Source: Candidatus Calescibacterium sp. (GTDB lineage Bacteria; Calescibacteriota; Calescibacteriia; Calescibacteriales; Calescibacteriaceae). Taken from it: a stretch of 44,240 bases of DNA. The translations under genes and the position numbers were made by a program. A model generated the notes under the pieces. The model saw only the letters and a list, made by a program, of their open reading frames with translations, ran no database searches and was not told the origin of the DNA. Shown here one piece after another: positions 1 to 10,100 of this stretch (position 1 is its first letter; every line of letters starts with the position of its first letter). The stretch lies in contig JANXBU010000015.1 of assembly GCA_025060505.1 (NCBI GenBank), positions 1 through 44,240 of the forward strand, written 5' to 3'.

Positions 1-1
1 A

Positions 2-310
2 GAGAGAGTAATGGAAGAGACGCAGAAGATAGACCTGATGGAATACGATCTTTTTAGGAAGGCGATAGAGAAAGGAAAGAAGGAGGGATTGGAGAAGGGA
101 TTACAGAAGGGATTACAGAAAGGAATGGAGTTGGCAAAGGAAGGAATAGAGGCAGCTCTGAGAGCAAAGTTTGGGAGTGCGGCATATAGATTGATAAGGA
201 AGATCAGGAAAGTAAAAGATATACGGAAGCTCAGGGAGATAGCGAGAAAAATTCCAAAGGCAAAGAATACAAACGAAATAGAAAAAATTCTTGACTCACG
301 TGCTTTTTGA
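2..310 (+). CDS. Rpn-family nuclease/transposase-like protein, C-terminal part (5' end outside window)
   Basis: The reading frame is open from the first bases of the window, so the ATG at 11 is probably internal and the gene starts upstream. The visible part is about 100 residues, highly charged. It has an EKGKKEGLEKG/LQKGLQKG-type helical repeat, then a Lys/Arg-rich helical tail ending in EIEKILDSRAF. This repeat plus tail is typical of the C-terminus of Rpn (recombination-promoting nuclease / PD-(D/E)XK transposase-like) proteins, whose catalytic core lies N-terminal and is not visible here. The family assignment therefore rests on the tail alone. A second, shorter candidate tail lies at the far end of the window on the other strand. 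Confidence 0.6.
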   Translation, partial: ERVMEETQKIDLMEYDLFRKAIEKGKKEGLEKGLQKGLQKGMELAKEGIEAALRAKFGSAAYRLIRKIRKVKDIRKLREIARKIPKAKNTNEIEKILDSRAF

Positions 311-317
311 ATTATTC

Positions 318-343
318 AGTTAATTTATAGAGTTAATTTATAG
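318..343. repeat. 13-nt perfect tandem duplication
   Basis: AGTTAATTTATAG occurs twice in direct tandem just downstream of the Rpn-like gene. The rest of the 311-581 gap shows no convincing gene. Confidence 0.8.
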
Positions 344-581
344 AATTTTGATCTGACTTCTCTGGCGGAATGACATAACGCTCAAAAATTCTCGGAGCAT
401 TTTTATACAAATGTTACAAAGTATATACCACTTCCAGAGAAGAATTCAAGAGGATGAAGTGGAAACGCTGAAAATATCTGTAACTATATTCCCTGCCACT
501 AGAAATCAGGTACTGTTTAATAGGGATTATCTTTTTCAAAAACTTCTGAAAGATATAATGATTAATACGATGCAATATACG

Positions 582-1295
582 CTACCAAATAAAATGGTCA
601 GAAAAGAAGGGAGGCAGAACTTCTAGTTTTCTTTTCCCATCCTTCTGGGCACATAAAACAAAAAAATCAGATTTTCTATCTTTAGAATGATGATAAAATC
701 TTATGAAACTCGGATTCAGATGAACTTTGAAAAAAACAGAAAGCAATTCTCCGAGCCTATTTGAATTGTAAACAACATAAATCCTTCCTTTACTTTTTAA
801 TATTTCAGATGAACTTCTAACAAAGCTTCTCAGATCAAAAGTTATTTCCCATTTTGCTATATCATATTTCTGAGAGATCTTCCCTTCGCCCACTGGTATG
901 TATGGAGGATTTGATACAATAATGTCAAAAGAGTTTTTCTTGAAAGGAGCTTCTCTAATATCACCCAAAACAACAGATCCAAAAACTTCATTGATTCTCA
1001 TATTTGTGTTTGCTATCTTTATCATATCTGGATCTATATCTATACCGAAGAAATACGGGAGGTGGTCAATTTTTTCTTCCAATTTCAGAAAATTCTGAAT
1101 GAGTATGATTACAACTCCGCAACCGGTTCCAACATCAAGAAACAAATTTTTCGGTTCGTTTTTGAAATAATAAAGCTCGGTTTCTACACAAAATTTGCTT
1201 AATGCAACAGAATCTACCGAGAATCTCCACCCATGCTTTTTCTGGAGAATTTTCGCTCCATATATTGTGGTCTGATCAATTTCATCTGATGACAT
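582..1295 (-). CDS. tRNA1(Val) (adenine-N6)-methyltransferase-like protein (TrmN6/YfiC type)
   Basis: This is a class I SAM-dependent methyltransferase of 237 aa. It has a GWRFSVDSVAL-type N-terminal segment, the SAM-binding loop DVGTGCGVV, an acidic residue after strand 2 (GIDID) and the amino-methyltransferase motif SNPPYIP. The NPPY motif indicates methylation of an exocyclic amino group. The N-terminal GxRFSxDS pattern resembles TrmN6/YfiC, which methylates A37 of tRNA-Val in E. coli, but related HemK-like or rRNA enzymes share the fold. It lies downstream of der on the same strand, after a roughly 115-nt gap. The family is sure; the exact substrate is inferred. Confidence 0.75.
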   Translation of the reverse strand: MSSDEIDQTTIYGAKILQKKHGWRFSVDSVALSKFCVETELYYFKNEPKNLFLDVGTGCGVVIILIQNFLKLEEKIDHLPYFFGIDIDPDMIKIANTNMRINEVFGSVVLGDIREAPFKKNSFDIIVSNPPYIPVGEGKISQKYDIAKWEITFDLRSFVRSSSEILKSKGRIYVVYNSNRLGELLSVFFKVHLNPSFIRFYHHSKDRKSDFFVLCAQKDGKRKLEVLPPFFSDHFIW

Positions 1296-1383
1296 AGAAT
1301 TTAATTTTAGATCATAACTCCAAAATACACTTGATCTTTTGTTCAGTTTTTATATTTCGGCTTACAGTTTCTCTTACGGAGAA

Positions 1384-1417
1384 AATTTTTATAATCAATA
1401 AATTTTTATAATCAATA
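1384..1417. repeat. 17-nt perfect tandem duplication spanning the der stop codon
   Basis: AATTTTTATAATCAATA is present twice, at 1384-1400 and 1401-1417. The second copy contains the der stop codon (1412-1414) and its last sense codon, so the duplication copied the very end of the gene. Confidence 0.85.
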
Positions 1418-2914
1418 TTCTTCCCCGTGTTTTTTTATTCTGAAATGAATAGGACTTCCTTTAAAATCATACATAGATCTGATAATTTTTTCAACATGAG
1501 ATACTTGGTATCTTCTGAGTATTTTAGGATCATTCACATATATCAGAAAGGTTGGAGGTTGGATTCCAACTTGGAATATTTTTGGATCCTGAAATTTTAT
1601 AAAATCTAATTTTACCAACCTATCTCTTATTTTCAACAGCTCAGATGGTTTAAGTTTTTTAGACCAAGATTGGAAACTTTTTATTGCAGCATCAAGGAGT
1701 TTATCTATTCCATATCTTCTGGTTGCAGAGGTTGGAACAAAGTAAGCCCAGTCTATAAACCTAAAACCAGATTCAAGAGCCTTTGTTATTTTCACAACAC
1801 CACCAGCAGGTTTTAATTCTTTTATTATGTCTATTTTATTTAAAGCAATAACAAGAGAGCTACCGGTTCTTTCTATAAACGAAGCAAGGTGTTTATCTTG
1901 ATGCGTTATACCTTCAAATGAATCGATTACCAGGACTACTACATCTGAAACCTGCATTGCTACAATGCTTCTCCCAACAGACCTGAATTCAACAGATTCA
2001 TTATCAATTTTTGATCTTTTTCTTACACCCGGTGTATCAACTATTATGAACTTGTAGTTTTTGTATTCAAATGGAATTCTTATTGCATCCCGCGTTGTTC
2101 CGGGCTCGTGATAAACTATGCATCTTTGATAGCCCAAAATAGCGTTTATAAGAGAAGATTTACCAACATTTGGTCTCCCAACGAAAGCTATTCTTATTAC
2201 ACCTTTGGGTTTTCTTTCTTCGATTTCCTCCGGTACTTCTCCAGAGGCAAGTTGTTTTTTCAGCTCATCTTCTATTTCTTTTTTTCTTTTCTCAAGAATT
2301 TCTCTTTCAAGCTTTGAAATTTTCCCCTCGGAAATCTCTTTTGAAAGCTTTTCATACTCAGCATAGAGTTCATCTTGAGCAATCTTTAACTTTTCGTCTT
2401 CGTAAAACTCGGACTCCTTGTGAATTTCTTCTGCTATCTTATCAAGTTTTGAGAAAATTTGTTCTATTCCCTTTTTGGTTGTAGCTGATACCAGAATCAA
2501 GTCTTTCGCAAAGTTTGCAAAAAGGTTATAGACCTGAATTTCTGTGTTTCTATTATCAACCTTGTTGACAACGAATATGAACGGTTTTTTGGATTTCAGA
2601 ATTTTGTCTCTTAGTTCCCAGTCAATTTTTGTCGGACCGGTCTTTGCATCAAAAACAGCGATTATAATATCTGCTTTCTCAATAGCTTCATCTGATTTTT
2701 TCTCCATGATCTTCTGCAAAGGATGATCTTCAAGAACATATCCGGCGGTATCCATGAGTATGTAATCTCTGTTTTTAGAGTGAGCAATAGCTTCAACAAC
2801 ATCTCTGGTTGTTCCTGCTTCCTTCCACACTAAAGAAACGGAAGATCCCAAAAGAGCGTTGAACAAAGTAGATTTTCCAACATTAACTCTTCCAACTATT
2901 GCAACCCTTAACAT
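1412..2914 (-). CDS. der: Ribosome-assembly GTPase Der (EngA), double G domain
   Basis: Der is an essential GTPase of 50S subunit maturation. Two GTPase domains are visible. The first begins at residue 1 with GRVNVGKST, DTAG and NKVD; the second has GRPNVGKSS, DTPG and NKID. A C-terminal KH-like domain follows, ending in PIHFRIKKHGEEY. At 500 aa it is longer than the usual ~440-490 aa because the linker between the G domains is a long charged Lys/Glu coiled-coil-like stretch (about residues 175-235). The first P-loop has Val where Pro is usual (GRxNVGKS). The start gives MLRVAIVGR directly, as expected for the family. Confidence 0.96.
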   Translation of the reverse strand: MLRVAIVGRVNVGKSTLFNALLGSSVSLVWKEAGTTRDVVEAIAHSKNRDYILMDTAGYVLEDHPLQKIMEKKSDEAIEKADIIIAVFDAKTGPTKIDWELRDKILKSKKPFIFVVNKVDNRNTEIQVYNLFANFAKDLILVSATTKKGIEQIFSKLDKIAEEIHKESEFYEDEKLKIAQDELYAEYEKLSKEISEGKISKLEREILEKRKKEIEDELKKQLASGEVPEEIEERKPKGVIRIAFVGRPNVGKSSLINAILGYQRCIVYHEPGTTRDAIRIPFEYKNYKFIIVDTPGVRKRSKIDNESVEFRSVGRSIVAMQVSDVVVLVIDSFEGITHQDKHLASFIERTGSSLVIALNKIDIIKELKPAGGVVKITKALESGFRFIDWAYFVPTSATRRYGIDKLLDAAIKSFQSWSKKLKPSELLKIRDRLVKLDFIKFQDPKIFQVGIQPPTFLIYVNDPKILRRYQVSHVEKIIRSMYDFKGSPIHFRIKKHGEEY

Positions 2915-3122
2915 AAGAGATAAAGTAATGAGCAGAAAAATATGTAAGAGAATTTACCAGAACACAATTTGTAACGAACACAAAGCCTAGGATAAAATTT
3001 TGTTTCATAGCTTTCGCAGATAAGATATCTGAGTAAAAGATTTTATTTGAGTAGGAGATGCGGAACTAAATTGAAAATTTATTTCTTTCAGACTGAAAGA
3101 AAATCTGATTAATATATAGAAG

Positions 3123-3941
3123 ATGGACATATACCGAAAAGCAGCAGATATTATTTTGAATTCAAGGTATGTTATAGCTTTTTCTGGAGCAGGTGCATCT
3201 GCTGAATCAGGAATTCCAACTTTCAGAGACAAAGGGGGACTGTGGGAAAAATATCCTGTTGAACTTTTTGGAACCCCCCGAGGTCTTCTTTATGTCATGC
3301 TTACAGAACCTGGGAAATTTGCCGAATTCATATCTTCTGCAATAGATACTCTATTTAATGCAAAACCGAATCCGGGACACCTTGGTATCGGGGAGCTTGA
3401 AAAACTCGGAATACTTAAATATGTTATAACCCAAAATATAGATGGACTTCACCAAGAGGCTGGAAATAGAAAAGTTATAGAAGTGCATGGAAGCATAACT
3501 AAACTCAGATGCTTGGCGTGCCATAATATAAAAGAGCTATCAAAAAAACAGGCTATTGATATAGCAAAGAGATTTTCGGAAAGAATAAAACAATTCAGAG
3601 GCGGTGAGCTCGAAGATGCAATTTCGTTTTTTAAAGACGCTATACCATATTGCGAGTGTGGAGGAATAATGCGTCCAGACATAGTATTTTTTACAGAACC
3701 CGTTCACAACATAAACGCTGCTTTTGAAGAGGCGAGGAAGGCGGATTGTTGTATAGTTGTTGGCACATCCGGAGTTGTATATCCAGCAGCTTATGTACCT
3801 CAGATTGTAAAAAGCAAAGGAGGAAAGATTATAGAAATAAACCCAAATCAGAACTCGTTTGACTCAGATGTTTACATAGATGAATCTTTCTCTCAAGCGA
3901 TGCCAAAGATTCTGCAAATAATTAAAACAGCAATTCAATAG
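3123..3941 (+). CDS. cobB: Sir2-family NAD-dependent protein deacylase
   Basis: This sirtuin of 272 aa would remove acyl groups from lysines using NAD+. Visible motifs are SGAGASAESGIPTFRD near the N-terminus, TQNIDGLHQEAG, the catalytic VHGS with His122, a zinc-ribbon pair C130-x2-C133 and C177-x-C179-GG, then IMRPDIVFF and VVGTSGVVYPA. All core catalytic and NAD-binding motifs are intact. The insert between the two zinc Cys pairs is long and charged. The gene appears monocistronic; its 3' end faces the acidic small protein on the opposite strand. The class (deacetylase versus desuccinylase) cannot be decided with certainty, so the symbol is used in the generic bacterial sense. Confidence 0.93.
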   Translation: MDIYRKAADIILNSRYVIAFSGAGASAESGIPTFRDKGGLWEKYPVELFGTPRGLLYVMLTEPGKFAEFISSAIDTLFNAKPNPGHLGIGELEKLGILKYVITQNIDGLHQEAGNRKVIEVHGSITKLRCLACHNIKELSKKQAIDIAKRFSERIKQFRGGELEDAISFFKDAIPYCECGGIMRPDIVFFTEPVHNINAAFEEARKADCCIVVGTSGVVYPAAYVPQIVKSKGGKIIEINPNQNSFDSDVYIDESFSQAMPKILQIIKTAIQ

Positions 3942-3983
3942 ATTCAGGTATAGATCTTACGATTTTTATATTTTTTTATGTTT

Positions 3984-4346
3984 TCAAACAACTCTTGTTA
4001 TCTTGCCGGTGACAAGATAATCGGTGAATAATGTCTCTGTATCTAGAATTTTTTCTCTGATTTCTTCAATGAGCTTTTTAGCTTCTTCATCATCTTTTAG
4101 AAACCTTTCTCCAACAATCAAGCAGGAATCAACATATTCAAGTATGTCTATAACCTTTACAACTTTTTTTAGCCTTCTTGACATATCCTGAATATTCGGA
4201 ATAGGATCGTTATCTTGTTCTTCAAGTTCTTCGTCTTCTTGATGATTATCACTTACATCTATAACCTGTGTCGCCTCATCGTCTTCCTTCTGATCCTGCT
4301 CACTCATCTTTTTATCAAACTCGTCTTTGTTTCTTTTCTTCATCAT
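3984..4346 (-). CDS. Acidic hypothetical protein
   Basis: I do not recognise this 120-aa protein. Its first ~50 residues are strongly acidic and low-complexity (Asp/Glu/Gln-rich, probably disordered). A predicted helical C-terminal half follows (SRRLKKVVKVIDILEYVDS, then EEIREKILDTETLF). No signal peptide or membrane segment is evident. It is divergent from the peptide-binding lipoprotein gene at 4401, with about 55 nt between the starts. The coding call rests on length, a sensible start and amino-acid composition rather than homology. Confidence 0.55.
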   Translation of the reverse strand: MMKKRNKDEFDKKMSEQDQKEDDEATQVIDVSDNHQEDEELEEQDNDPIPNIQDMSRRLKKVVKVIDILEYVDSCLIVGERFLKDDEEAKKLIEEIREKILDTETLFTDYLVTGKITRVV

Positions 4347-4400
4347 GGTATTTAGTTTATTCGGAAAACATTAGATTTTTCATTATATTTTATCAAAGTC

Positions 4401-5930
4401 GTGAGAGATTTTCCAACTTTGCTTACATCTGTTCTGTTGAGTCTTCTCGTTTTACAGTGTGGCAATATCCAGAAGGAAAAAAATGTTTTGAGATTGGCAA
4501 TATCTACTGAACCTCCTACTCTTGATCCGAATTTGGCAACAGACTCAGTTTCTCACTTTCTAATATCAAACCTACAATGTGGACTTACAAGATATGATAC
4601 GAAATCTCTCTCACCAAAACCATGCTTGGCCGAATCTTGGGAATATGATGATTCAGGAACCAAAGTGGTTTTCAAAATCAAACAAGTATATTGGTCTGAT
4701 GGTAATCCGCTTACATCTTATGATTTTGTAAATTCCTGGAGAAGACTACTTGATCCAAAAACGGGTGCGGAGTACTCATACTTTATGTACATAATAAAGG
4801 GAGCATACGAGTTTAACACCGGGAAAGTTCCATATTTAGAAGGAGTCACAGCACCGGATCCAAGAACTCTTGTTGTTTACACTACAAAGAAAGTTGTTTT
4901 TCTCCCAGCTATGGTTTCATTTATGGTAACGTATCCGGTGAGGCTTGACGTAATCGAAAAATGTAAAGAAAGATGGACCGAACCAGAGTGCTACCCAGAA
5001 ATAGGTCCGTTTGTTCTGAAAGAATGGAAGCATGAATACAAGGTTGTGCTCGAGCCAAACCCATACTGGTTTGGCCAAAAACCGAAGATCAAAAGAGTTG
5101 AGCTCTATGTGGTATCTGATCCGTCAACAGCTCTGAATCTGTATAGATCCGGATTCATAGACACTGTTGGTCTTTTTTCTTTGGCTATAAGAAAATTTAA
5201 AGATAGCCCAGAATTTATAAAGTCTCCTGGATTAAGAGGATACTACATAGGATTCAATGTTGAGAAATTGAAAGATCCAAATCTCAGAAGGGCTCTTGCA
5301 TATTCAACTTCAAGAGAGTCTATCGTGAATGCTATTGGTGGAATACAGCTTGCAGCAACATCTTGGATACCCCCAGGAATGCTCGCTCATAACCCAAACA
5401 TAGGAATTCCGTTTGATCTTGAAAAAGCTAAAGTGGAGATTGCAAAAGTCAAAGAAATACCAAAAGGTCTCAAAATTTATTTTAGTCACTCGCCTGAGGT
5501 AAGGAAGATAGCTGAGGTGATAAAAGAGAGCTGGCGGAAAATCGGAGTCGATGTAGAACTCGAAAGTATGGAGTGGAAAACATATCTTTCACGTCTTGTC
5601 AACGAGAAGTTTCCCATATTCCTTCTTGGGTGGGGTGCTGATTTTCCAGACCCACATAACTTTATGGATTTGTTTCTCTCTAATTCTGGGAACAACCACA
5701 CGGGTTTTGCAAACAGGCAATATGATGAGCTCATAGAGAAAGCATCGGAAGAGCTTGATACAGAAAAAAGAGTTCAAATGTATGATCAGGCCCAAAGAAT
5801 TTTGCTTGAACAAGAAGTAGCTATAATTCCAACATTCTGGGGAGTAAGTGCCAGACTAAAAAGAAGAAACCTCAAAATAGAATACAATCCGCTTGAAGTT
5901 GTATATCTTGACGAGGTTGAATTTGAATAA
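4401..5930 (+). CDS. Peptide/oligopeptide ABC transporter substrate-binding lipoprotein (SBP_bac_5 family)
   Basis: This is a solute-binding protein of the OppA/DppA family, 509 aa. The GTG start gives a lipoprotein signal (hydrophobic LLTSVLLSLLVLQC), with Cys as the acylated residue. Family hallmarks are RLAISTEPPTLDP near the mature N-terminus, LAESWEYDDSGTKVVFKIK, DGNPLTSYDFVNSWRRLLDP, GPFVLKEWK and, late in the protein, FADYDxLI-like NRQYDELIEKA. It would capture oligopeptides in the periplasm. No permease or ATPase genes are adjacent, so it is an orphan that must partner with a transporter encoded elsewhere, or act as a free binding protein. Confidence 0.9.
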   Translation: MRDFPTLLTSVLLSLLVLQCGNIQKEKNVLRLAISTEPPTLDPNLATDSVSHFLISNLQCGLTRYDTKSLSPKPCLAESWEYDDSGTKVVFKIKQVYWSDGNPLTSYDFVNSWRRLLDPKTGAEYSYFMYIIKGAYEFNTGKVPYLEGVTAPDPRTLVVYTTKKVVFLPAMVSFMVTYPVRLDVIEKCKERWTEPECYPEIGPFVLKEWKHEYKVVLEPNPYWFGQKPKIKRVELYVVSDPSTALNLYRSGFIDTVGLFSLAIRKFKDSPEFIKSPGLRGYYIGFNVEKLKDPNLRRALAYSTSRESIVNAIGGIQLAATSWIPPGMLAHNPNIGIPFDLEKAKVEIAKVKEIPKGLKIYFSHSPEVRKIAEVIKESWRKIGVDVELESMEWKTYLSRLVNEKFPIFLLGWGADFPDPHNFMDLFLSNSGNNHTGFANRQYDELIEKASEELDTEKRVQMYDQAQRILLEQEVAIIPTFWGVSARLKRRNLKIEYNPLEVVYLDEVEFE

Positions 5931-6057
5931 TACGAAGTAAAAACTTTTTCTCTGTTGAAATTTTTTCCTGCACATTCTTTCATGCACTATTTGTACATAG
6001 AGCATTAAAACTTTTGATTAAAGCATCTTTGGAGCCAATCTAACTAAATATAATCCT

Positions 6058-7041
6058 ATGGAATACAGGAAGTTCAAGGGTTTTGACAAGGATATATCTG
6101 TAATTGGTTTTGGAGTATGGACTGTTGCATCAGACTGGTGGGGAGTGAAAGATGATGAAACCAGAAAAAGGCTTCTTATCAAAGCGGCAGATAGTGGTAT
6201 AAATTTCTTTGATACTGCTGATGTTTATGGTGATGGATACGGAGAAGAAATTCTAAAAAAAGTTTTTGGTGATAATCTCAAAAAGTTTGTTATAGCTACG
6301 AAAGGTGGATACAATTTTTACGACTACAAAAGAGATGGACACAAAGAACATCCACAGGACTTTTCTGAAAAATTTCTGAGAAAGGCACTTGAAAATTCTT
6401 TGAGGAGGCTCGGTCTTGACTCGATAGATATTTATCAGATACATAATCCAAAAAAAATACATATAACAGATGAACTTTTGGAGATTCTGAACAAGTTCAA
6501 GGAAGAGGGAAAAGTTAAGGCAATTGGTGGAGCACTTGGACCAGATATAGGGTGGGTTGAGGAGGGAAAGATGCTGATGGAAAAGGGTATAGTCAACATA
6601 CAGATAATTTATAGTATTCTGGAGCAAGAGCCTGCCAATACATTTTTTGAAATAGGAGAAAAATACGATGCCAGATTTATAGTTAGAGTGCCACACGCAA
6701 GTGGATTCCTTGACGGAACCGCCAACGCTCAAACTATCTTCTCAAGCAATGATCACAGAAGTTTTAGAAAAAGAGATTGGATGGAAAAAGCTTGGTATGC
6801 AGTTGAAAAACTTAAACTTCAGGAGAAGATAAAAGATATGACAATTGGACAGATAGCAATAGCTTTTTGTCTTACAGAAAAATCTGTAACCACAGTTTTA
6901 CCAAATTTCACAAAAGAGTCAGAAATAGATGAATGGGTAAAGGCTGCTGGAAGAAAAATTGAATCAAAAGAGCTGCTTGAAGAAATGAAGAAAGTGTACT
7001 ATCAGGATCTACATCCATTTATAACAATGAGAAGTAGCTGA
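6058..7041 (+). CDS. Aldo/keto reductase
   Basis: This is a 327-aa NAD(P)H-dependent aldo/keto reductase with a (beta/alpha)8 fold. The catalytic tetrad is visible: Asp52 and Tyr57 in FFDTADVYGDGYGEE, Lys82 in ATKGG and His129 in IYQIHNP. The N-terminus (SVIGFGVW) and the late helix GQIAIAFCLT, then VTTVLPNF, fit the IolS/YhdN-like branch. The substrate cannot be inferred. It is separated from the upstream lipoprotein gene by about 125 nt and converges on the large secreted-protein gene. Confidence 0.93.
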   Translation: MEYRKFKGFDKDISVIGFGVWTVASDWWGVKDDETRKRLLIKAADSGINFFDTADVYGDGYGEEILKKVFGDNLKKFVIATKGGYNFYDYKRDGHKEHPQDFSEKFLRKALENSLRRLGLDSIDIYQIHNPKKIHITDELLEILNKFKEEGKVKAIGGALGPDIGWVEEGKMLMEKGIVNIQIIYSILEQEPANTFFEIGEKYDARFIVRVPHASGFLDGTANAQTIFSSNDHRSFRKRDWMEKAWYAVEKLKLQEKIKDMTIGQIAIAFCLTEKSVTTVLPNFTKESEIDEWVKAAGRKIESKELLEEMKKVYYQDLHPFITMRSS

Positions 7042-7051
7042 TCTATCTACT

Positions 7052-7084
7052 CTGAGGAAGTAAGTTTATGTAGAGCTTCCTCAG
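7052..7084. terminator. Hairpin between convergent genes
   Basis: CTGAGGAAG (7052-7060) and CTTCCTCAG (7076-7084) form a perfect 9-bp stem with a 15-nt loop. It lies 10 nt after the aldo/keto reductase stop and about 50 nt from the end of the convergent gene. No clear T-tract follows on either side, so a bidirectional transcript-end structure is inferred, not shown. Confidence 0.45.
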
Positions 7085-7133
7085 TGTCCAGTTATAGGAT
7101 TTCTATCCCAGATTTCTACTGCTTTGCTTTTAG

Positions 7134-10100
7134 TTACTTGCCGCACCCAAATACACCTGATTTCTTGCCAACGGAGAATGGGAATGAGTATGTTTCTTCG
7201 TTGCCCTTCTGATCTCTGGTTTTCAGGTAGAGTGTGTAGCTTCCTTCTTTGTATGGAACTCTTATGAATTTTTTCCCAAGACCGTTTTCAATGTAGTCGG
7301 GATCTGTCCAATCACTCCATTGCTGATCTTCTCCGATTTTCCAAGAAACTTTTATTTTATCAGGTGGGGTTATGTAATCCCATAGTTCGACATTTATGAA
7401 TTCTCCTTTTTTGAAGTAGTCCTGTTTCGGGAAGAAAGCGGAAGGAGCATTGTCATCAATAACAAATTTGACAACAGTTGGGGTTATATCTGGTATGGCC
7501 ATCTCATCAAGTGCTCTTACCTCAACAGCGTAAATACCATCTGGTAATCCTCTTATCTCTATCTCGTCGGACTGTTGCCATTGTCTCCAAATACCGCGTC
7601 TTCCTTCACCTGCCCATCTCCATGAATACCAGCAATTGCTAGTTGCTGTTCTGTCATCAACACAGGAAAGCTTTATGACCGTTCTTTCAGTGCGAGCATC
7701 AACCCAATCAACTATAACTTCTGGAGGGAAATCCTCTACCAGATTTTGTGATCTTCCGTTTTTAGGAACAACATATCCGGCTTCCTCTGCGCTTCTTACT
7801 ATTTTCTTTATCTCATCCATACCTATTTTGAATGAAACCTCTTGACCAGAATCTACTTTTCTTTTGAGTTCATAAAACTTAGAAAGTAATATTTGCAATT
7901 TATTTGCGTTATCAACCATGGCACCGAAGATTGGCGGAGCAAACAGATCTGTAGAACCTCCCAACAGATTAGAGATAGTATCATATATAAAGTTCGGGTG
8001 TATTATACCTTGAAGATCTATAGCAACAGTTAGAAATGATTGTTGGAAAGCTGGAGCCGGGTCTGGGTTAGTATTCCCAACATCATCTCTTTTTATGTAT
8101 GTTGCTGTAAGAGTTGTTGCTGTACCACCTTCTGTGTGTCTTCCTATTCTTAGTACCCTGTTGTTTGCTGGAACTGCAGAGTAAAGATCGTCTCCAGGAT
8201 CGATTATGGGGCTCAGTGTATAACCTAACTGTGCATCAAGGGCAAGCTGGGAAGAAAGTAAAACCGCTATCGCATCTGCAAGAAAAGCGTTAAAGGTTCC
8301 ACCACTGAAAGGATAGTATGAACGAACAACTGTGGCATCATTGTAAACAGAAACTGCACCAACCCGAGAAACGAATCCAACAGTAAGGTCAGCTCTTCTC
8401 AAATGAGAAACGGTGGTACAGTTTCCTGCAGTTGAAGGGTTCCAGGGATTATACCAAGTTGAAGAAAATCCCCAGGCCGGTAAGTTCCCAAAAACCTTAC
8501 CGCTTAACCTACCGCATCCATACAAATTCAGATCAAGCCCAAGTGTCACTCCCACGTTGAACTGTGCTATGAACCTTCTTTCATTTGTTCTATCAGATGG
8601 ATTACCAATAGTTCCATCACAATCTACAAAAGATACGCAATCTGGGAAGTTATTTATGAAATCATTTGTGTTCCCAGCAGGAGGACGAGCGATTTGTCCT
8701 AACCCAGGCGGAGTGGTTCCTGTGTTAAAATCAAAACCTGCTACATAACAATCCATAGTAGCAGCATTGTATCCATAAGAACAGGTTCCCACTGGATCGT
8801 CCCCTGGTCCATACCCCCATTGCTCAACTACATTATCTACATCAACCCATATTTCAATATCGTTATTTGGTAATGTAAGTAAAACATCACCAGTTATAGG
8901 AAGCGGATTCCAGGAAGTGGTATCATCTACAAGAGTAGCTTGTGGCACTCCGGGAAAGCCAGGAACAGCAGCGCCTAGTTTTGGTTTCAGAACGAAGATT
9001 AATGGTATATCTGTTACTTCTGACCCGTACTCAGATTGAAGGAAATTGTACAGGTCTGGAATAAGAAGTCTGACTTGACCTACTGTAAATATTGGAAGTG
9101 GTAGCCCAGAAGCAAGGCCTTCACCATCTTTGTGTAGAGCTATGCACATAACTCCAGAGGATGCTATATCGGATACGAGGTGGGAAAAAACGTTCTGATG
9201 AAAAGATAAACCTATAAATGTCGCGTCTCCATTACTACATGCTGCTACAAGGGAATCAAAATTTCCGGCGTGTGGAAGATGTGGAAATTGTGTTGGAAAG
9301 GCTGCAGGTGTAAATGCAGAGTGTGTTGGTGATCCTTGATAGCCACAAGAAGGAAGAATATGGTCAAAATTAGTGCCCTGACCTCTTCTGAAAAGGTCTG
9401 TATCTATCATACCGTGTGCAATAAGGTAAAGTTCATTTCTGTTTAAAGCTGGTCCAACTCCATTGCTAGCAAAACAAGATTTTGATCTCAAAACATTTGT
9501 TCCTAAAACAGATTCTCCACCCATAGATATATCAAGAAATAATGTATCTGTTTGTTTGGGTCTTACCCAGGTTGGAGCAATGTAATCCAAGGTCTGCTGA
9601 GTTAGTTCTGTTATGTCAAAAACAACTGGACCGAAGAACTGTTGGAGACCAGATGGAATCCAGTCGTATCTAAAAAGCCCGCGCAGTACTAAATCTGCGA
9701 ATTCTATAAGCTTTGCAGCTTTCACTGTTGCATCTCTTCTAAGACATGTATTTGCGTTTGTGCAGTTTGGTGATTGTTCTGTCCATCTCCAATCAAGTTG
9801 TAGAGAAATCCACGGAGGAGTAGAGAAGTCAATTGATCTTATGGCGAGTCCTACATCCTGCATGTGTGGCCAGTTGTCGGTTCTGTGCTCAAGGTAAAGA
9901 GTTGCCCCAATTGCTAATTTCAGAGCACCAGCTGCCTGCAAATAAGCTCTAACATAGCAGTTCCCTTGATGCAATCCTGTATTCGGATCGCAATCTCCTT
10001 TTCCCGGAGCAACATTGGTAGCTCTATTTGGTGCGAGCTGAAAGTTACCAAAGTCTCTTCTATTTCCCGGTGATGGAGTTGCAGCATCTATATCTATTCT

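Noticed and set aside
411-626. 71-codon plus-strand ORF downstream of the Rpn-like gene
   Set aside because: It overlaps the end of the TrmN6-like gene on the other strand, has no ribosome-binding site and no recognisable sequence pattern.
2108-2484. Long plus-strand ORFs antisense to der
   Set aside because: They are Phe/Leu-rich shadows of the Lys/Glu-rich der linker, produced by codon composition.
7134-7170. MYXO-CTERM/other sorting tag from the final GCGK of the large secreted protein
   Set aside because: Those tags need a following hydrophobic helix and basic tail, which are absent; the protein ends right after GCGK.
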